Assembly: GCA_015179025.1 (NCBI GenBank)
Contig: WHUX01000019.1
Span: forward strand, 124,001-188,000
DNA: 64,000 nucleotides
DNA from: Terfezia claveryi
Lineage: Eukaryota; Ascomycota; Pezizomycetes; Pezizales; Pezizaceae
Direction of reading: 5' to 3'
Shown here in pieces: positions 48,863 to 61,381 of the stretch. The notes under the pieces are model-generated. The model had not been told where the DNA came from. It made no database searches and worked only from the letters and a program-made list of their open reading frames with translations. Each line of letters starts with the position of its first letter. Within the stretch, counting starts at the first letter, position 1. The position numbers were made by a program, and so were the translations under genes.

Positions 48863-51127
48863 CTAAGAATTCACCCCCATTAAACTCCTCACACACTCAT
48901 TCACTTCAAACCCCAGTCTCCTCACTCTTCCGCCATCCCATTCTTTCCCCACATCCTTCCTAGCCACAAGTACTTTCCCCGGATCTTTCACTTCCACACC
49001 ATCCCCCCCTGCTGGTCCATCCGTTTTGACCAAGATCGTCATATCCGCGCCGACACAACCCTTCCATATACTTGCAGCCCATTGCCAGTGTTGGAGGGGA
49101 GTGAGACCCTCTTTGGGAAGGTTAGCTGCGGCAGAGTCTGTGCGAGAGAGGATATATCTATTCAGCAAAAGTATTGGTAATTTACCCGACGCTTGTGAAG
49201 AAGAAGGGCTCTGTTGGTTTCTTGTTGCGGGGTTTGTTGCGGCCAACAACTGGCTGCCATGTGCTTCCGGATTGTCGCTGTGTGGTAGTGTGGGCAAGAC
49301 TTTCCGCCGCATCTTGTACGAGTATAATCTCCAATCAGCCACACATTTCAGATATTTTGCCGTTTTTACTCCCTCTTCACCTAGGTCATCATCCGAAAGG
49401 GTAAATTCTCCGCCGGAAAAATCCTGCATATTGTCAGAATGTATTACATAGCCCCCACTCTTGGGATTCTTTTCTTCAGGGGATGATGTCTCTTCCACCG
49501 CATCCTTTCCTTCAATAATCTCGACGAGCTCCCCTTTTAGTGTCTCTGCTAGCGAATCGCATAGAGACTTCACGGCTGCTGTATCGTCACCCTCAATAGC
49601 AATAATAGCACCACGAGGAGAAGCCCCGGAATTGAGTTCGGGTGCAGGTAGAGGCCTACAAATCTTTGCAATTGCTTGTAGTTTGCTAAGTGCGGGTATA
49701 GCCTTGAGAGCATCCTCTCCTGACGCAGTCGGTGAAAATGACATGCTATTGCCCGGCCCACCACTTATAGCTGGTGGGGACTCAGATCCGCCGAAAGATC
49801 TCTCGTGTAAATTCGTATGCTTGAGAAAGGGATCTATATTTGGGTCCTGACCGAAAACAAGTGGTACGGATGAGCGAGGTGTACGAAGAACTTCTATCAT
49901 GACGTCCCCTCCACTTGTTGGTGATGTGACATTCAGCCGTCGCTTCTTGCTAGCCTGAGGATTCTGTGGACTCGAGTTTGTGGGCGAAAGCTCCCCTTCC
50001 TCTTGCTCCGGTAAACCCAGTTGTAGCAGCGCTTCAACTCCAGCATGGGACCCATCTCCTTTCCTTCGCCTCCTAGCGCTTTTTGGTATCGGTGGAATCT
50101 GAGTAAATGACGCGGGTGGTGTTCGTGGTGTTGGCATATACGTATTTCTGAAGGTCTTGGAGACAGCGGATAGTGGATGTGTTGCAGAAACAGGAGTAGC
50201 AGTCATCGGGGTAGCTGGCGTATCTGGAGTATTCAGGGCTCCAGTATGCCCTCCACATGTGCTACACAATGCAGAATCCATCATGCCTGGAATGCCAGCT
50301 GGACCGAGGGCTGAAGTACTTTTCTTGCCATTCCGTCGAGGTTGATACTTGTATTCTGGATACCTGGCGAGGTGCTGGCGTTTTTCTTCCTATGCAGCCC
50401 TGACATTAGACTATTTCTGGGTATACGCAGATTTGGGCGACCAACATCAGCATGCCTCTGCCAGATTGCTTTCGTCTCTTTGGAGCTTTCCCTCCACATT
50501 TCACCGATAATCTTCGATATCTCTGGATTTGGCTTGCCTGGATTTGCTTGTACTACCGACGCATGATTGTGTTGTCTAAATAAGATGAAGGCTAGAATAA
50601 TGATAGTAATTTCAGCTCCTTTAATGTCCCAATGATCGCCCACGATGGGACATGGAAAAACAGGGTCACTACTCACCATTCCGAGGTCTCGGTATCCTAG
50701 CTGGCTGCTGGCAAAGACAGATCTGAGCTGGAGGATGGGTATCCCCAGGCAACGGTGATAACCTCAGCTCATGGTCACTCATATCCCGACCAGGGGAAAT
50801 AGCCGGTGGTGGAGACTGCTGGTGCTGTATGTCCTGTAATGGGGACAAAGTCGGGGAGGCTGGCTGCATTACTGATGCCATGGAGGCTGCAGCACTGGAC
50901 TGTTCTGAGCATATGTGGGACTCCTCGTGCTGGCTAGCTGCATTCTGGAGTTGTGCTTTTTGTGCTGCGGCTACAGCAGCAGTTGTGGTTGGAATATCGA
51001 TCTGGGGAGAGTCTGATGTAGCTTCCCTCATCACGGTATCCACAGAATTATGCTCGCCTAATAGGGATCTTAAGTCGGGTCCTTCGTCGACGGATGCCGG
51101 GGCATCAATGCCAATTGTATCCGTCAT
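48863..51127 (-). CDS. HMG-box transcription factor, fmf-1/Ste11-like, 3 exons
   Basis: Sequence-specific HMG (MATA_HMG) factor, related to Neurospora fmf-1 and fission yeast Ste11, which govern mating and pheromone signalling. Exons: 51127-50677, 50591-50446, 50389-48863; introns 85 bp (GTGAGT...TTCTAG) and 56 bp (GTTGGT...GCATAG). The product is 707 residues. The HMG box (about 143-215) is assembled from all three exons: RIPRPRNAFILFRQHNH, then NPEISKIIGEMWRESS, then HADEEKRQHLARYPEYKYQPRR. The C-terminal domain has LPILLLNRYILSR and TPLQHWQWAASIWKGCVGADMTILV, the conserved tail of the fmf-1 group. A Gln/Pro/Ala-rich N-terminus precedes the box. TTTTCAG directly before the ATG suggests a 5'-UTR intron; an in-frame ATG at 51169 is less likely. 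Confidence 0.9.
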
Positions 51128-52785
51128 CTGAAAACGGTGACGACAGTGTTCAGATGTAGAGCAGGACACAAGTAACGTCTTGGATGTGGGAACCGGACGC
51201 TATTTGTATCTACGCTAAGTTTGGTCGAGAAAGGTCACCAACGCTTTGTTCCCAGTGATGATGCTTCTTTGCGCGTTTCGGAAACTCGATATTGTATTTT
51301 TGAACAAGCGATCAAGGGCCGGGGCCGAGAGCTCTTAACTGGCGGTTGGCACGAGTAATGGGCTGATTGTGTATCCTGAGTTGGTGCAGGTGGGCTGTGA
51401 TGGTGGTGGGAGTATCGAACCTTGTTGGCGGGAGAGGCGAATTGAATGCTGAAAAAGCTACTCTGCCATAGGCTTTGACTACTTGCTTAGCGGTAGTATA
51501 GTATGTATACGGTGGGACTATGGACTATACCCCAAGATGATAAAAAAGCAAGATGAGCAACCGCCGAATATATACTTATGTGGAGGAGTAGCTATTCCAG
51601 GCCTGAGACGGTCCACACAACTCCGGGACCTGGTGATTGAGGTAACGACAGACTCGGCGCCCTTCCGTGGAGATTAGAGCAGCTATGTATATGGATATTA
51701 TTTTAGCAGCTCGATGTTCGTGGGGGGATCCAATAATTGGCCAGCAACCCCTGCCCGCAGTATTGGCGCGATGAAATGGATGGACGGGCAGGATGTAAGG
51801 TTGTCGCTAAGCGGTACTGCTATGGGTGTGCTGCGGTCGCAATGGAGGTCGAGATAATGTCTGGCGGAGAAGGGGATTGTTCGAGGCTCTGGTGGGGAGC
51901 CAGCGGGTGGCTTGGCAGGATGGCTACGGTGATCGTGTAAGCTCCAAGGTCCGCGATTTGCATGGAGTAGGTGCCGAGACATCAGACATGGCGAGAGTGC
52001 CTAGCCACAGACAATAGGCCCATACATATTACATTTGCAATATGGCATAATTTACTCGTGCAGAGGGAAGTTGGCGATACTGTTATCATTGACATCCAAC
52101 TCTGCGGTATGGCCGCTGCTGCGAGTTTCATTCATCACTGGCAAACCGCTGCACCGACCCCCCGCATGAACAAAAAGAACCCTCCTTGTGACTGGGGCCC
52201 ATATCGCGGTTTGTAGCGTGCCGTCTGCATTGTCCGCTATGTAGATTGATTTTCTTGCGCGGGAGTGATGGGGCGGAAAGAATGGGGGGTATGGGTACCA
52301 ACATCAATACCACAGACGAAACATCACAGTACATATGTGAGTACCGTGCTCCCCATGTCCTGCACTAGCCTCACTGAGAGGGCTGCTTCTTTGGTGCATG
52401 GAGGGGTATACACATGTACCTATATCCATGAGTGTGTGGGGGATTAAATATATATCTACATATATTCTAGTAGTCCAATATCATTATCTCAAGATCGATG
52501 CTGGCTATAGGTAAAGGGTATACAGGCTTAAACAAATGGGTTATTATGCTTCACAGATGCCTGCTCCGGAATTGGTGGCACTGCATTAGTTTATCACAGA
52601 GATGCTTCTGATACAGTACCGTACCGCATAAAATCACTTTTGCAACTTAAAACCACGGCAGTGCAGCTCTGCCTCTGATTGATCAGAGCAAAGCTCGTGA
52701 TGCATATCCCTTCAATTCTTCCCTTGAACAATAAAACTGAACCAACAAAACTCCATTAGAAAAATGCAGATTCATCTTTTTCATA

Positions 52786-52820
52786 CAAATGCTCTAGTCT
52801 GGTTGGCACAACAAATGCTC
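52786..52820 (+). mobile_element. 17-bp TAGTCTGGTTGGCACAA insertion with perfect 9-bp duplication
   Basis: TAGTCTGGTTGGCACAA at 52795-52811 is flanked exactly by CAAATGCTC at 52786-52794 and CAAATGCTC at 52812-52820. The same 17 bases, reverse-complemented, form the right end of the 53.8-kb element and occur alone at 56509-56525. Confidence 0.78.
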
Positions 52821-53808
52821 ACCCTTCATTCAATCTCAAGGGGGTTAGCAGGATTCCTGGAGAATGATCAAAAGCCGGACGTCTGGCACCCCGTCATCAT
52901 CATGCAGCACTAACCGCCTGTAATGCTGCAAGCCCCACTTTCATATTATAGTAGCTTCTCACCGGCTCGGCATTGGTGTGAGATAGGTTAGGATAGTTGC
53001 CCTGCTCTTGCGCCTGTATCCCTAGGCCTCCGTAAGTTACTCCTATCCTATTTTGACTTGAGACAGGAGAGGGCGTCTAGGATCGACCACGTGAGATAAC
53101 ATTCCCCACTTGCCTAGGTCATTGACAGCGAGACTACATTACCAGTTGACAAGAAGGTCCCGACCAAAGAGGTGGGCTCAAAGAGAAGGATCCTAGGTTG
53201 ATTGGTGTCTGAGGTTGAGAATGGAGTCAGTGTACATTATTATGGGTGTCGAAAGGGGAAGTAGAAAGCGCCACTAAGGCCCATAACGGTGCTGGAACCA
53301 CAAGCCACAGCATTCATACGAAAGCCAGACATCCACGCCGCTCAGGTGCTTTGCTCGGACAATTAATGTGCGTATGTACTTGGTATGCAGCAGTCATAGA
53401 AATGGACTCCAATCCACTTTCAATCCCCTGAATGTCGATATTCGGCTGCCATCGAGGTCCTTAATTTTACCTGCATGAACGCAAAGCCCTCTGCTTCAGA
53501 TTGACTCTCCATTCTTATTGAATTTGTCTTAATACTTCTCTTAGCAAACGTCACTGACATCTAGACTCATCGGCTCTTTCCGCAATAATATCTGGTCGTT
53601 TGCAAGTGGATTTTTTCCCAATGTTGACTTGTTCACATCCTTGTCGTGCTTGTCTTGTCTGAAACAAGAACATTTTTGCCACGTGATAATGGGATTGTCT
53701 AGGTCTATGTCAGGTGCCTGCCGAAGCTAAACAGGACAAACGACAGCGTCATTCACTAGAATATTGATAAACCTAAACAATTGAAATCCTGCATATATAC
53801 ACGGCAGA

Positions 53809-53864
53809 TAAAGAACCTAGTCTGGTTTTCGGAGGTCGTTGTGCCAACCAGACTATAAAGAACC
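53809..53864 (+). mobile_element. 38-bp palindromic-ended element with perfect 9-bp duplication
   Basis: The element (53818-53855) starts TAGTCTGGTT and ends TTGTGCCAACCAGACTA, so 10 bp of perfect terminal inverted repeat flank an 18-bp middle. TAAAGAACC occurs immediately before (53809-53817) and immediately after (53856-53864). It is far too small to encode anything and is a non-autonomous element or a gap-repair remnant keeping both ends. Confidence 0.82.
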
Positions 53865-55050
53865 CGTATTCGAGTAGCACAAAAGACAATGGATGCAAGT
53901 TCCTTCACAAGCGGAGTCTCTAGGAATCTACGTACCCACAAGCCACCCTACCATAGTTCACTGAAATATGTGGGACTAGGATATACATGCTGGCACAATT
54001 TCAAGACATGCAGTGTTGTCAACCGGACGATCAAAGGTCATCAAAATCGTGGGACAGTTGCAGCAAGTGATACAGATCTAGGCCTCGGAAGCGGCTGTTC
54101 CACAACCATAGTGCCGGTGGTAAAAAGTTACTCTCATACCCAGAGATAGACCCCGGAGGCTTTATATTTGTGACGATCCTCACTGATAGTTTGTGGCGGA
54201 AGTGACAATTCAGGAAGAGATTTTCGGCGGGGCTAAGTAGGTTCTGAGATCTGGAACTTGCATTACCTGGTACCAGATCAGACGAGGGGGACCTGTGCCT
54301 ATTGTCACCAGGTTACCAACGCTGCATTTGGGCCAGGCCATCAAGGCTACGGATACAAATACCCCTCTCAAAGGGTCGCCGTAGAATTCCAGACATTCTG
54401 AAAGAAGCTCGGGTCGCTATTCAAATATTTAAAGTATCGCTAAATGTATATTGCCGGCTTACATCAAGGAACATCTCAGCATACATCATACCTACTAGGT
54501 AGCTGCAAAGCGTCTTGTTCATCTGCTGAGTCAATGCATGCAAGTTTAATTATTATTTGAGTGTAATGCAACGTTATTCTTGGGTAGTCTGGTATTGGGT
54601 AGCTAAACGTTATGCTTCTTAAGAGGCTCTAATCACGTGATACAAACTGACTCACGTGGGAATCGCCGCCCCAGGGCATACCCTAATCCACATAGCTAAC
54701 CATTGGAAACTCTTGGCATGAATGGTTCCACACCACGGATTGATACTATCTCCAACACCCATCCACACTGTCCACACTGTCCCACATACACCGACCCACG
54801 ACCTACTAACAACCTACGACCAGCCAGACAAGGTACGCTCATCCCAGAGGAATACTCCTCTGCCGCACGCTTAATTTTTCCAACTCTCTTGGATCGGGCA
54901 ATCTCATTTTCGGAATGAAATTATGACCAACCGGGGAGAAGGAAATAATTGAAGATGATGCATTGAAAATATCATTTATTTTCTACTTTGTATATGGTAT
55001 CTAACTCGAGTTGTGCCCCTCTTGGGTGAATCGTTTAGAACCGTATAAAG

Positions 55051-55829
55051 ATGGGTGCGCTTAAGTACGTTGAGGAACTTCACAAGAAGAAGCAGTCGGA
55101 TGTGCTTCGGTTTTTGCTCCGTGTTAGATGTTGGGAGTTGAGGAACTTGAGTATATCTCCTGCGCTTTCCCCCTGTCGTGAATGAAATTATCTATGATAC
55201 CTATGCTCTTCTTCCGTAAACGACTACTAACCTCTATTCTCTCTAGAGGTCTGCCACCGCGCCTCGCGGCCCTCTCGCCCCGACAAGGCCCGCCGCCTCG
55301 GATATAAGGCCAAGCAAGGATACGTCATCTACCGCATCCGCGTCCGCCGTGGAGGCCGCAAGCGACCTGTCCCCAAGGGAGCCACCTATGGCAAGCCCAC
55401 CAACCAGGGTGTGAACCAACTCAAGTACCAGCGTTCCCTCAAGTCCACCGCCGAGGAGCGTGTTGGCCGCCGCTGCGCAAACTTGCGTGTTCTCAACTCC
55501 TACTGGGTCAACCAAGATTCTACCTACAAGTACTTCGAGGTCATCCTCGTTGACCCTCAGCACAAGGCTATCCGCCGTGATCCTAAGATCAACTGGATCG
55601 TCAAGCCTGTCCATAAGCACAGAGAGAGCAGGGGACTTACTGCTACTGGAAAGAAGAGCAGGGGTCTCAACAAGGGTCACAGGTACAACAAGACCACTGC
55701 TGGCAGGAGAAAGACCTGGAAGAGACACAACACTGAGAGCTACTGGTATGTTGATATTCTATCCTCAAAATCTTCTTATATCAGGATTCACATCACTGAT
55801 ATTATTTCCCCTATAGGCGTTACCGTTAG
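55051..55829 (+). CDS. RPL15: 60S ribosomal protein L15, 3 exons
   Basis: Structural protein of the large ribosomal subunit. Exons: 55051-55150, 55247-55745, 55817-55829; introns 96 bp (GTATAT, TACTAAC, CTCTAG) and 71 bp (GTATGT...CTATAG). The product is 203 residues, the family length. It begins [20 protein letters not shown] and contains [37 protein letters not shown] and [20 protein letters not shown]. It ends SYWRYR, with the last four codons split onto a 13-bp exon. Codons are strongly C-ending (biased), as expected of a highly expressed gene. Confidence 0.97.
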
Positions 55830-56500
55830 ATGCAGTCATCAATTCCCACTGGCGCGCGGATTTGGACTTCCATCCTCAACTGGTTCCGCATATACTTCTC
55901 ATTTCATTCAATCATATCTCGTTCATTCTCTGGGCTATTTTCTCGGGTTGCGGCAAAAATGGGTTGGGTACTACCGGGGATTGTTAAGCTAGGGTGCTTT
56001 TCATGAGGGTAATAAAAACCATACTATTACTTCTCTCTTCTACTAGTGGTTAAGCGGATTGGCAATGGATCTCGGAGTTCTTTAGGAAATTTCATGAAGA
56101 GTTTACTACTTACGTACTACAAGTATGAATCATGCCAAACTTCAAATCCCGTTCCTAAGCGAAACCTCATTAGCTTGGTATGGGATTATTATCTATGCCT
56201 ACTACATTGTGGATAAAGTGATAGAGTGTAATATTTATATCATTAGGAAACCTTGAAGGTGAAATTCAAAAAGTATTATACGACATATCTTCCACCTTCA
56301 CCAGACTACCACCTCCCATAACTATTAAACATTCTCACCTTAATGACATTGCTTCGATAATATAAACGCAATGCAAGCTTAGAGACCGTACACTCTTATC
56401 CACCAATTCCAATCCTCCCACGTCCTACATATCATCTTCCTCATATTTGCATTCTCCGGATCTACCATACCCAAACCCCAATTAGACGTACGGAGGGAGG
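55830..56500. other. Intergenic, RPL15 3' flank
   Basis: No gene. CCAGACTA at 56301-56308 has imperfectly repeated flanks, and a full TTGTGCCAACCAGACTA copy lies just beyond at 56509-56525 without a visible duplication. Confidence 0.5.
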
Positions 56501-56539
56501 GGATGGGCTTGTGCCAACCAGACTAATTAAAACGATATT

Positions 56540-57168
56540 CTCAATCAAATCGCTCTCTTCCACCCCCGCACATCCACAACTCCCATCCGCATTCAACTTC
56601 CCTCCACACTTACGTCCCCCCGCACTACATACACTTGCCCAGCCTCGCCGCCCCACAGCGGCATTCCTTCCGCACACACAATCCCATCCACGCGCGGCTT
56701 CACTCGCACTTCTCCTCCGTACAAGTACACATGCCTTTCTCCTTCGCCAGGGCCCCGCCCGGCTTTGCACATGCATATTTCCCGTCTGCGCGGGCCTGGA
56801 AACCACACTTACATTGATTCGATGTGCAGGTATATTCTCCGTCTTTTTTGGCGGAGCATTTACATTTGGTCGCCTCGGTGAATGTCGAGGGTCCAGACCT
56901 TGAAGCGACACCACTCTCACCACAGGAGGCTTGCCGGTGCACCGGGTAATATCTCGTCTACGCATCCACAGGTCTTAGCAAGCTGGGGTTTGACTCCACA
57001 ATTGCATCCGGCTTTGCAGGTACATTGGCCGGTTTTCGTCGCAGTGCAGTTGCAAGTATTTGAGGGCGTGGAGGTAGATCAAGCTGGGACGAAGTCGCTC
57101 CCTTGGGAGATAGCGGATGCGGCAACTAGATTTTCGGCGGCGGAGCGGATGCAGGTGCATTTTCCCAT
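56540..57168 (-). pseudogene. Cysteine-rich metallothionein-like gene, frame-disrupted
   Basis: Read leftwards from ATG 57168, one frame begins MGKCTCIRSAENLVAASAIS and later, past an in-frame TGA, gives NTCNCTATKTGQCTCKAGCNCG. A second frame (56942-56700) gives TKCKCSAKKDGEYTC, QCKCGFQARADGKYACAKPG and MCTCTEEKCE. Remnants with GWDCVCG and NADGSCGCAG continue to about 56540. Repeated CxC pairs with Lys/Gly spacing suggest a multi-module metal-binding protein. At least one TGA (CGA-to-TGA type) and two or more frame changes separate the modules, with no good introns, so it is probably dead. Unusual splicing cannot be fully excluded. A related intact small gene lies just to the right. Confidence 0.5.
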
Positions 57169-57384
57169 TGACGGAGTTCTAGTTGAGGGTAAGAGTTAAC
57201 CGGCTGGTATGATGAGGGATCTATGAGGAGATTGAGTATCAAAGGGATTAAATTATGCTAATGACGATCCCAGACAAAGATGAATCGTACAAACCGCAAT
57301 CCCGGAGATACATAAGACATAAACAAGTCTTGGATCCTAAAGTGTTCTCACTCCTAGCACTCACACAGTCACACTGCAAGGCAG

Positions 57385-57498
57385 CTAGCTTCCACAGGTA
57401 CACATCGCCTCCGTGGCACATTTGCCGTTCATAGCTCCACAACATGTCTTGTCTGCAGTACCGCAGCAGCCGGCAGTATCACTGCTCGTGGTAGACAT
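57385..57498 (-). CDS. Metallothionein-like peptide, 37 aa
   Basis: ATG 57498 to TAG 57385-57387 encodes MSTTSSDTAGCCGTADKTCC, then GAMNGKCATEAMCTCGS. Seven cysteines in a CC, CC, C, CxC arrangement, no aromatic residues and high Gly/Ser/Thr content fit a small cytosolic copper- or zinc-binding metallothionein. A TTTATAG box lies about 20 bp upstream of the ATG on the minus strand, consistent with a compact promoter. The disrupted cysteine-rich gene to its left is in the same orientation about 220 bp downstream. An intron that extends the C-terminus cannot be excluded. Confidence 0.65.
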   Translation of the reverse strand: MSTTSSDTAGCCGTADKTCCGAMNGKCATEAMCTCGS

Positions 57499-57682
57499 CG
57501 GAACCAGATTCTCTATAAAAGAGATCAATTTCTCCTGTCTTTATGGTCTTCTCTCCTTATGTAATAACTTGTTCTCCTCTCTGTACCTAAGCTATTTACA
57601 ATACTATTGTTCACTTCCTTGCCTGTATAGCTCAGACTACCTTGCCCTCTTAAAATACCAGTAAAGGACCTAATTTAGGTAT

Positions 57683-58091
57683 TGTACCAGTTAGTCAAAG
57701 CAATCCAACGTAGTATAATGGAGGGCTCAAGAGGGTACAGTGGCTAAGAAGTATATCTAGATAAGAGGGGAATAGGAGTAAAGGTACGGACAGCAAGGCT
57801 GCAGAGACAAGACGAGGCAAGAGGGTGCACAGAGGAAATACACTAACATGAGAGGAAGCAAGGTCTGTATTTGGTATACAAGATGTTGGATGGGAATCCA
57901 ATATCAGTGTGAGATCGAGAAGATATATATATTATGACTAGGAGAGCTAAGATTTGACAAGGAAATAGACTTTCTGAAATAGAAATGAGAGTCAGACGGA
58001 TTCCTCTGTATGACTCTTAAAAGGACAATGCTAGGTGATATCAAAGACAATTAACAATGATAACGAGAGTCAAGGAGAGACGGTTGTTACA
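57683..58091 (-). mobile_element. Gypsy-type LTR (3' LTR in element orientation)
   Basis: A 409-bp unit running TGTACCAGTT...TTGTTACA on the plus strand, so it has TG...CA ends on either strand. Its first 40 bases recur directly at 58479 (TGTACCAGTT, ATCCAACGTAGT), and its middle recurs inverted at about 58588-58750. On the minus strand it directly follows the truncated gag fragment. Confidence 0.6.
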
Positions 58092-58344
58092 CTCGTAAAC
58101 GAACCTGATCCCCATTGAACTTAGGGGGAGTCAGAATGCTCTTGGTCTTGTTGATGGCTGTTGTTGGGACCACAAGGTTTGCCAGGGCATAGCTGAGGTG
58201 TTGGACCGTGGTCCGTTCATTGGTGAGTGCTGTGCTCATTTCATCAAGGTCCCTCTGTAGGACAATGATCTCCTCATCGGCTGACTTCAGCTGGCATTCA
58301 GCTATAGCCAGGCGGTTGCCGAGTTCTGCCCCGATGGTGTCCAT
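58092..58344 (-). pseudogene. Gypsy retrotransposon Gag N-terminal fragment
   Basis: ATG 58344 opens a frame with a heptad-rich helix (LAIAECQLKSADEEIIVLQR and following) and the gypsy Gag landmark ILTPPKFNGD. Then it runs straight into the LTR at 58091. The rest of gag and all of pol are missing: the element is a 5'LTR-gag start-3'LTR deletion derivative. Confidence 0.68.
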
Positions 58345-58478
58345 GGCTTCAAAGATGTCGATTATTTCTCAACGATATGCATTCAGCTCCTTCAGGCCTG
58401 AGGGGATAGGGGAAGTCCTCCAGGTCTGGAACCTGACAGCTGGCAGTGGGAGAGCTTATATGTTTATGATATTTTAAA

Positions 58479-58750
58479 TGTACCAGTTGGTCAGAATGAT
58501 CCAACGTAGTGTAACGGGGCATGAGGAGTATGACGACCAAGGGGTACGTTCAGGGTATTGGCAAGGGCAAGAGCAGGAGTAGGAGTCATTGTTATGCCTT
58601 TTGAGAGTCATACGGCAGGATCTATCTGACTCTCATCTCTATCTTGAGAAGTCTATTTCGTTATCAAGTCTTGGCTCCCCTAGTCATGATGTATATATAT
58701 GTTCTCGATCTTGCACTGACGTTGGATCCCTATCTAACGTCTTGTATACC
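58479..58750. mobile_element. Chimeric LTR: direct stub fused to an inverted LTR segment
   Basis: 58479-58585 starts like the left LTR in direct orientation. From about 58588 the sequence is the reverse complement of the interior of the left LTR: GAGAGTCATACGG, CTGACTCTCAT, CTATTTCGTTATCAAG, CTCGATCTTGCACTGA and CTTGTATAC match 58030 down to about 57875. The inverted part ends at about 58750, exactly where a homocitrate synthase fragment begins. Confidence 0.6.
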
Positions 58751-59280
58751 GGTGAGCGTAATGGAATCACCCTTATGGTGGTCTCATGGCCCGTATGATT
58801 GTAGCCGACATCCTCTCAAAGTACAAGACAAGCTTTACAAGCTCTGCGACCTATGCTGAGGCTATTGAGGTCAATATTCCCTTCAACAACTATATCACTG
58901 GTTTCTGTGCTTTCACCCATAAGGCTGGTATTCATGCCAAAGCCATCTTGGCCAACTCGACAAGATCATCAACCCTGTAGATTTCAGTCTTACCCGATAT
59001 ATCCACTTTGTAAGTAGGTTAACTGGATGGAATGCTATCAAGTCCCAAGTGGAGTAGCTCAATTTGGACCTTACCAACACTTAGTACAAGGAGTGCACCG
59101 CAGGATTAAGAAGCTGGCAGATGTCCATCCTTTGAATGTTGATAATGTGTATGTATCTCTTCTGCAATAATACTATCTAATTAATTTTATAGGGCTAACT
59201 CCGAGAATCTTCAGACAGAGAACATTTTCAAAGAGACATGGAACATCCATTGTTCAAACCGCCATTGCCAGTGTATGATA
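58751..59280 (+). pseudogene. Homocitrate synthase (Lys20/21) pseudogene fragment
   Basis: Homocitrate synthase starts the fungal alpha-aminoadipate lysine pathway. The fragment begins at GERNGIT and shifts frame to MARMIVAD. Then come [57 protein letters not shown], and KLADVHPLNVDNV, in order. Both 5' and 3' parts are missing. Lesions: frameshifts near 58770, 58840 and 58960, and TAG stops at 59055-59057 and 59082-59084, both at positions where the family has Gln (CAG-to-TAG). A 44-bp intron (59149-59192, GTATGT...TATAG) is retained, so the copy came from genomic DNA. It abuts LTR sequence directly. Confidence 0.9.
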
Positions 59281-59675
59281 TATATCGGACTTCGGCCTCG
59301 AAAACAAAATCTCAATGTGACATATATATTCCTGCTGGTGATTCAGGGTTCAACTTTTGAATATTAAGCGATACACTGGAATCTATCTATGATTTGTGCA
59401 TCATATATTCGGCGGAATTGAGTCAGGAAAATGACACTCTGATAGGAGTCAATGAGAATTCTATATGATCACACATACTTCATATCCGTCTTGGCGTTTG
59501 ATTCCCAAAAGCAAGTGACATCCGCCTGGGCTCCACCAAATGTAGCAACATTTGTAGCCAGTGAATCCTCCTCGAACTCTCTTCACCCTTCCCAGCAGCC
59601 CAATGGCCATCCATTCATTAGAACTTTTTTAGCCGTAAAAAAAATATAGAAAGGGTAAAAATGAACAGCAATGCA
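59281..59675. other. Intergenic, RVB1 3' flank
   Basis: No feature can be supported here. Confidence 0.5.

Positions 59676-61381
<1,706 letters not shown>

Larger units (their letters stand above)
51128..55050. other. Intergenic region with micro-insertions
   Basis: The first few hundred bases probably hold the HMG gene promoter and leader. The rest has no supported gene. It contains the two best TAGTCTGG micro-insertions (52786-52820 and 53809-53864) and a further TAGTCTGGT copy at 54585. Confidence 0.5.

Noticed and set aside
54585..54602. Target duplication around TAGTCTGGT at 54585
   Set aside because: TTGGGTAG is repeated but overlaps the motif itself and does not give a 9-bp flank pair.
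55243..55728. 161-codon minus-strand frame
   Set aside because: It is antisense to the RPL15 main exon; codon bias there creates open antisense frames.
56292..56317. CCAGACTA at 56301 as an 8-bp footprint with duplicated flanks
   Set aside because: Flanks match at only 7 of 9 positions in a CCACCT-rich context; chance is plausible.
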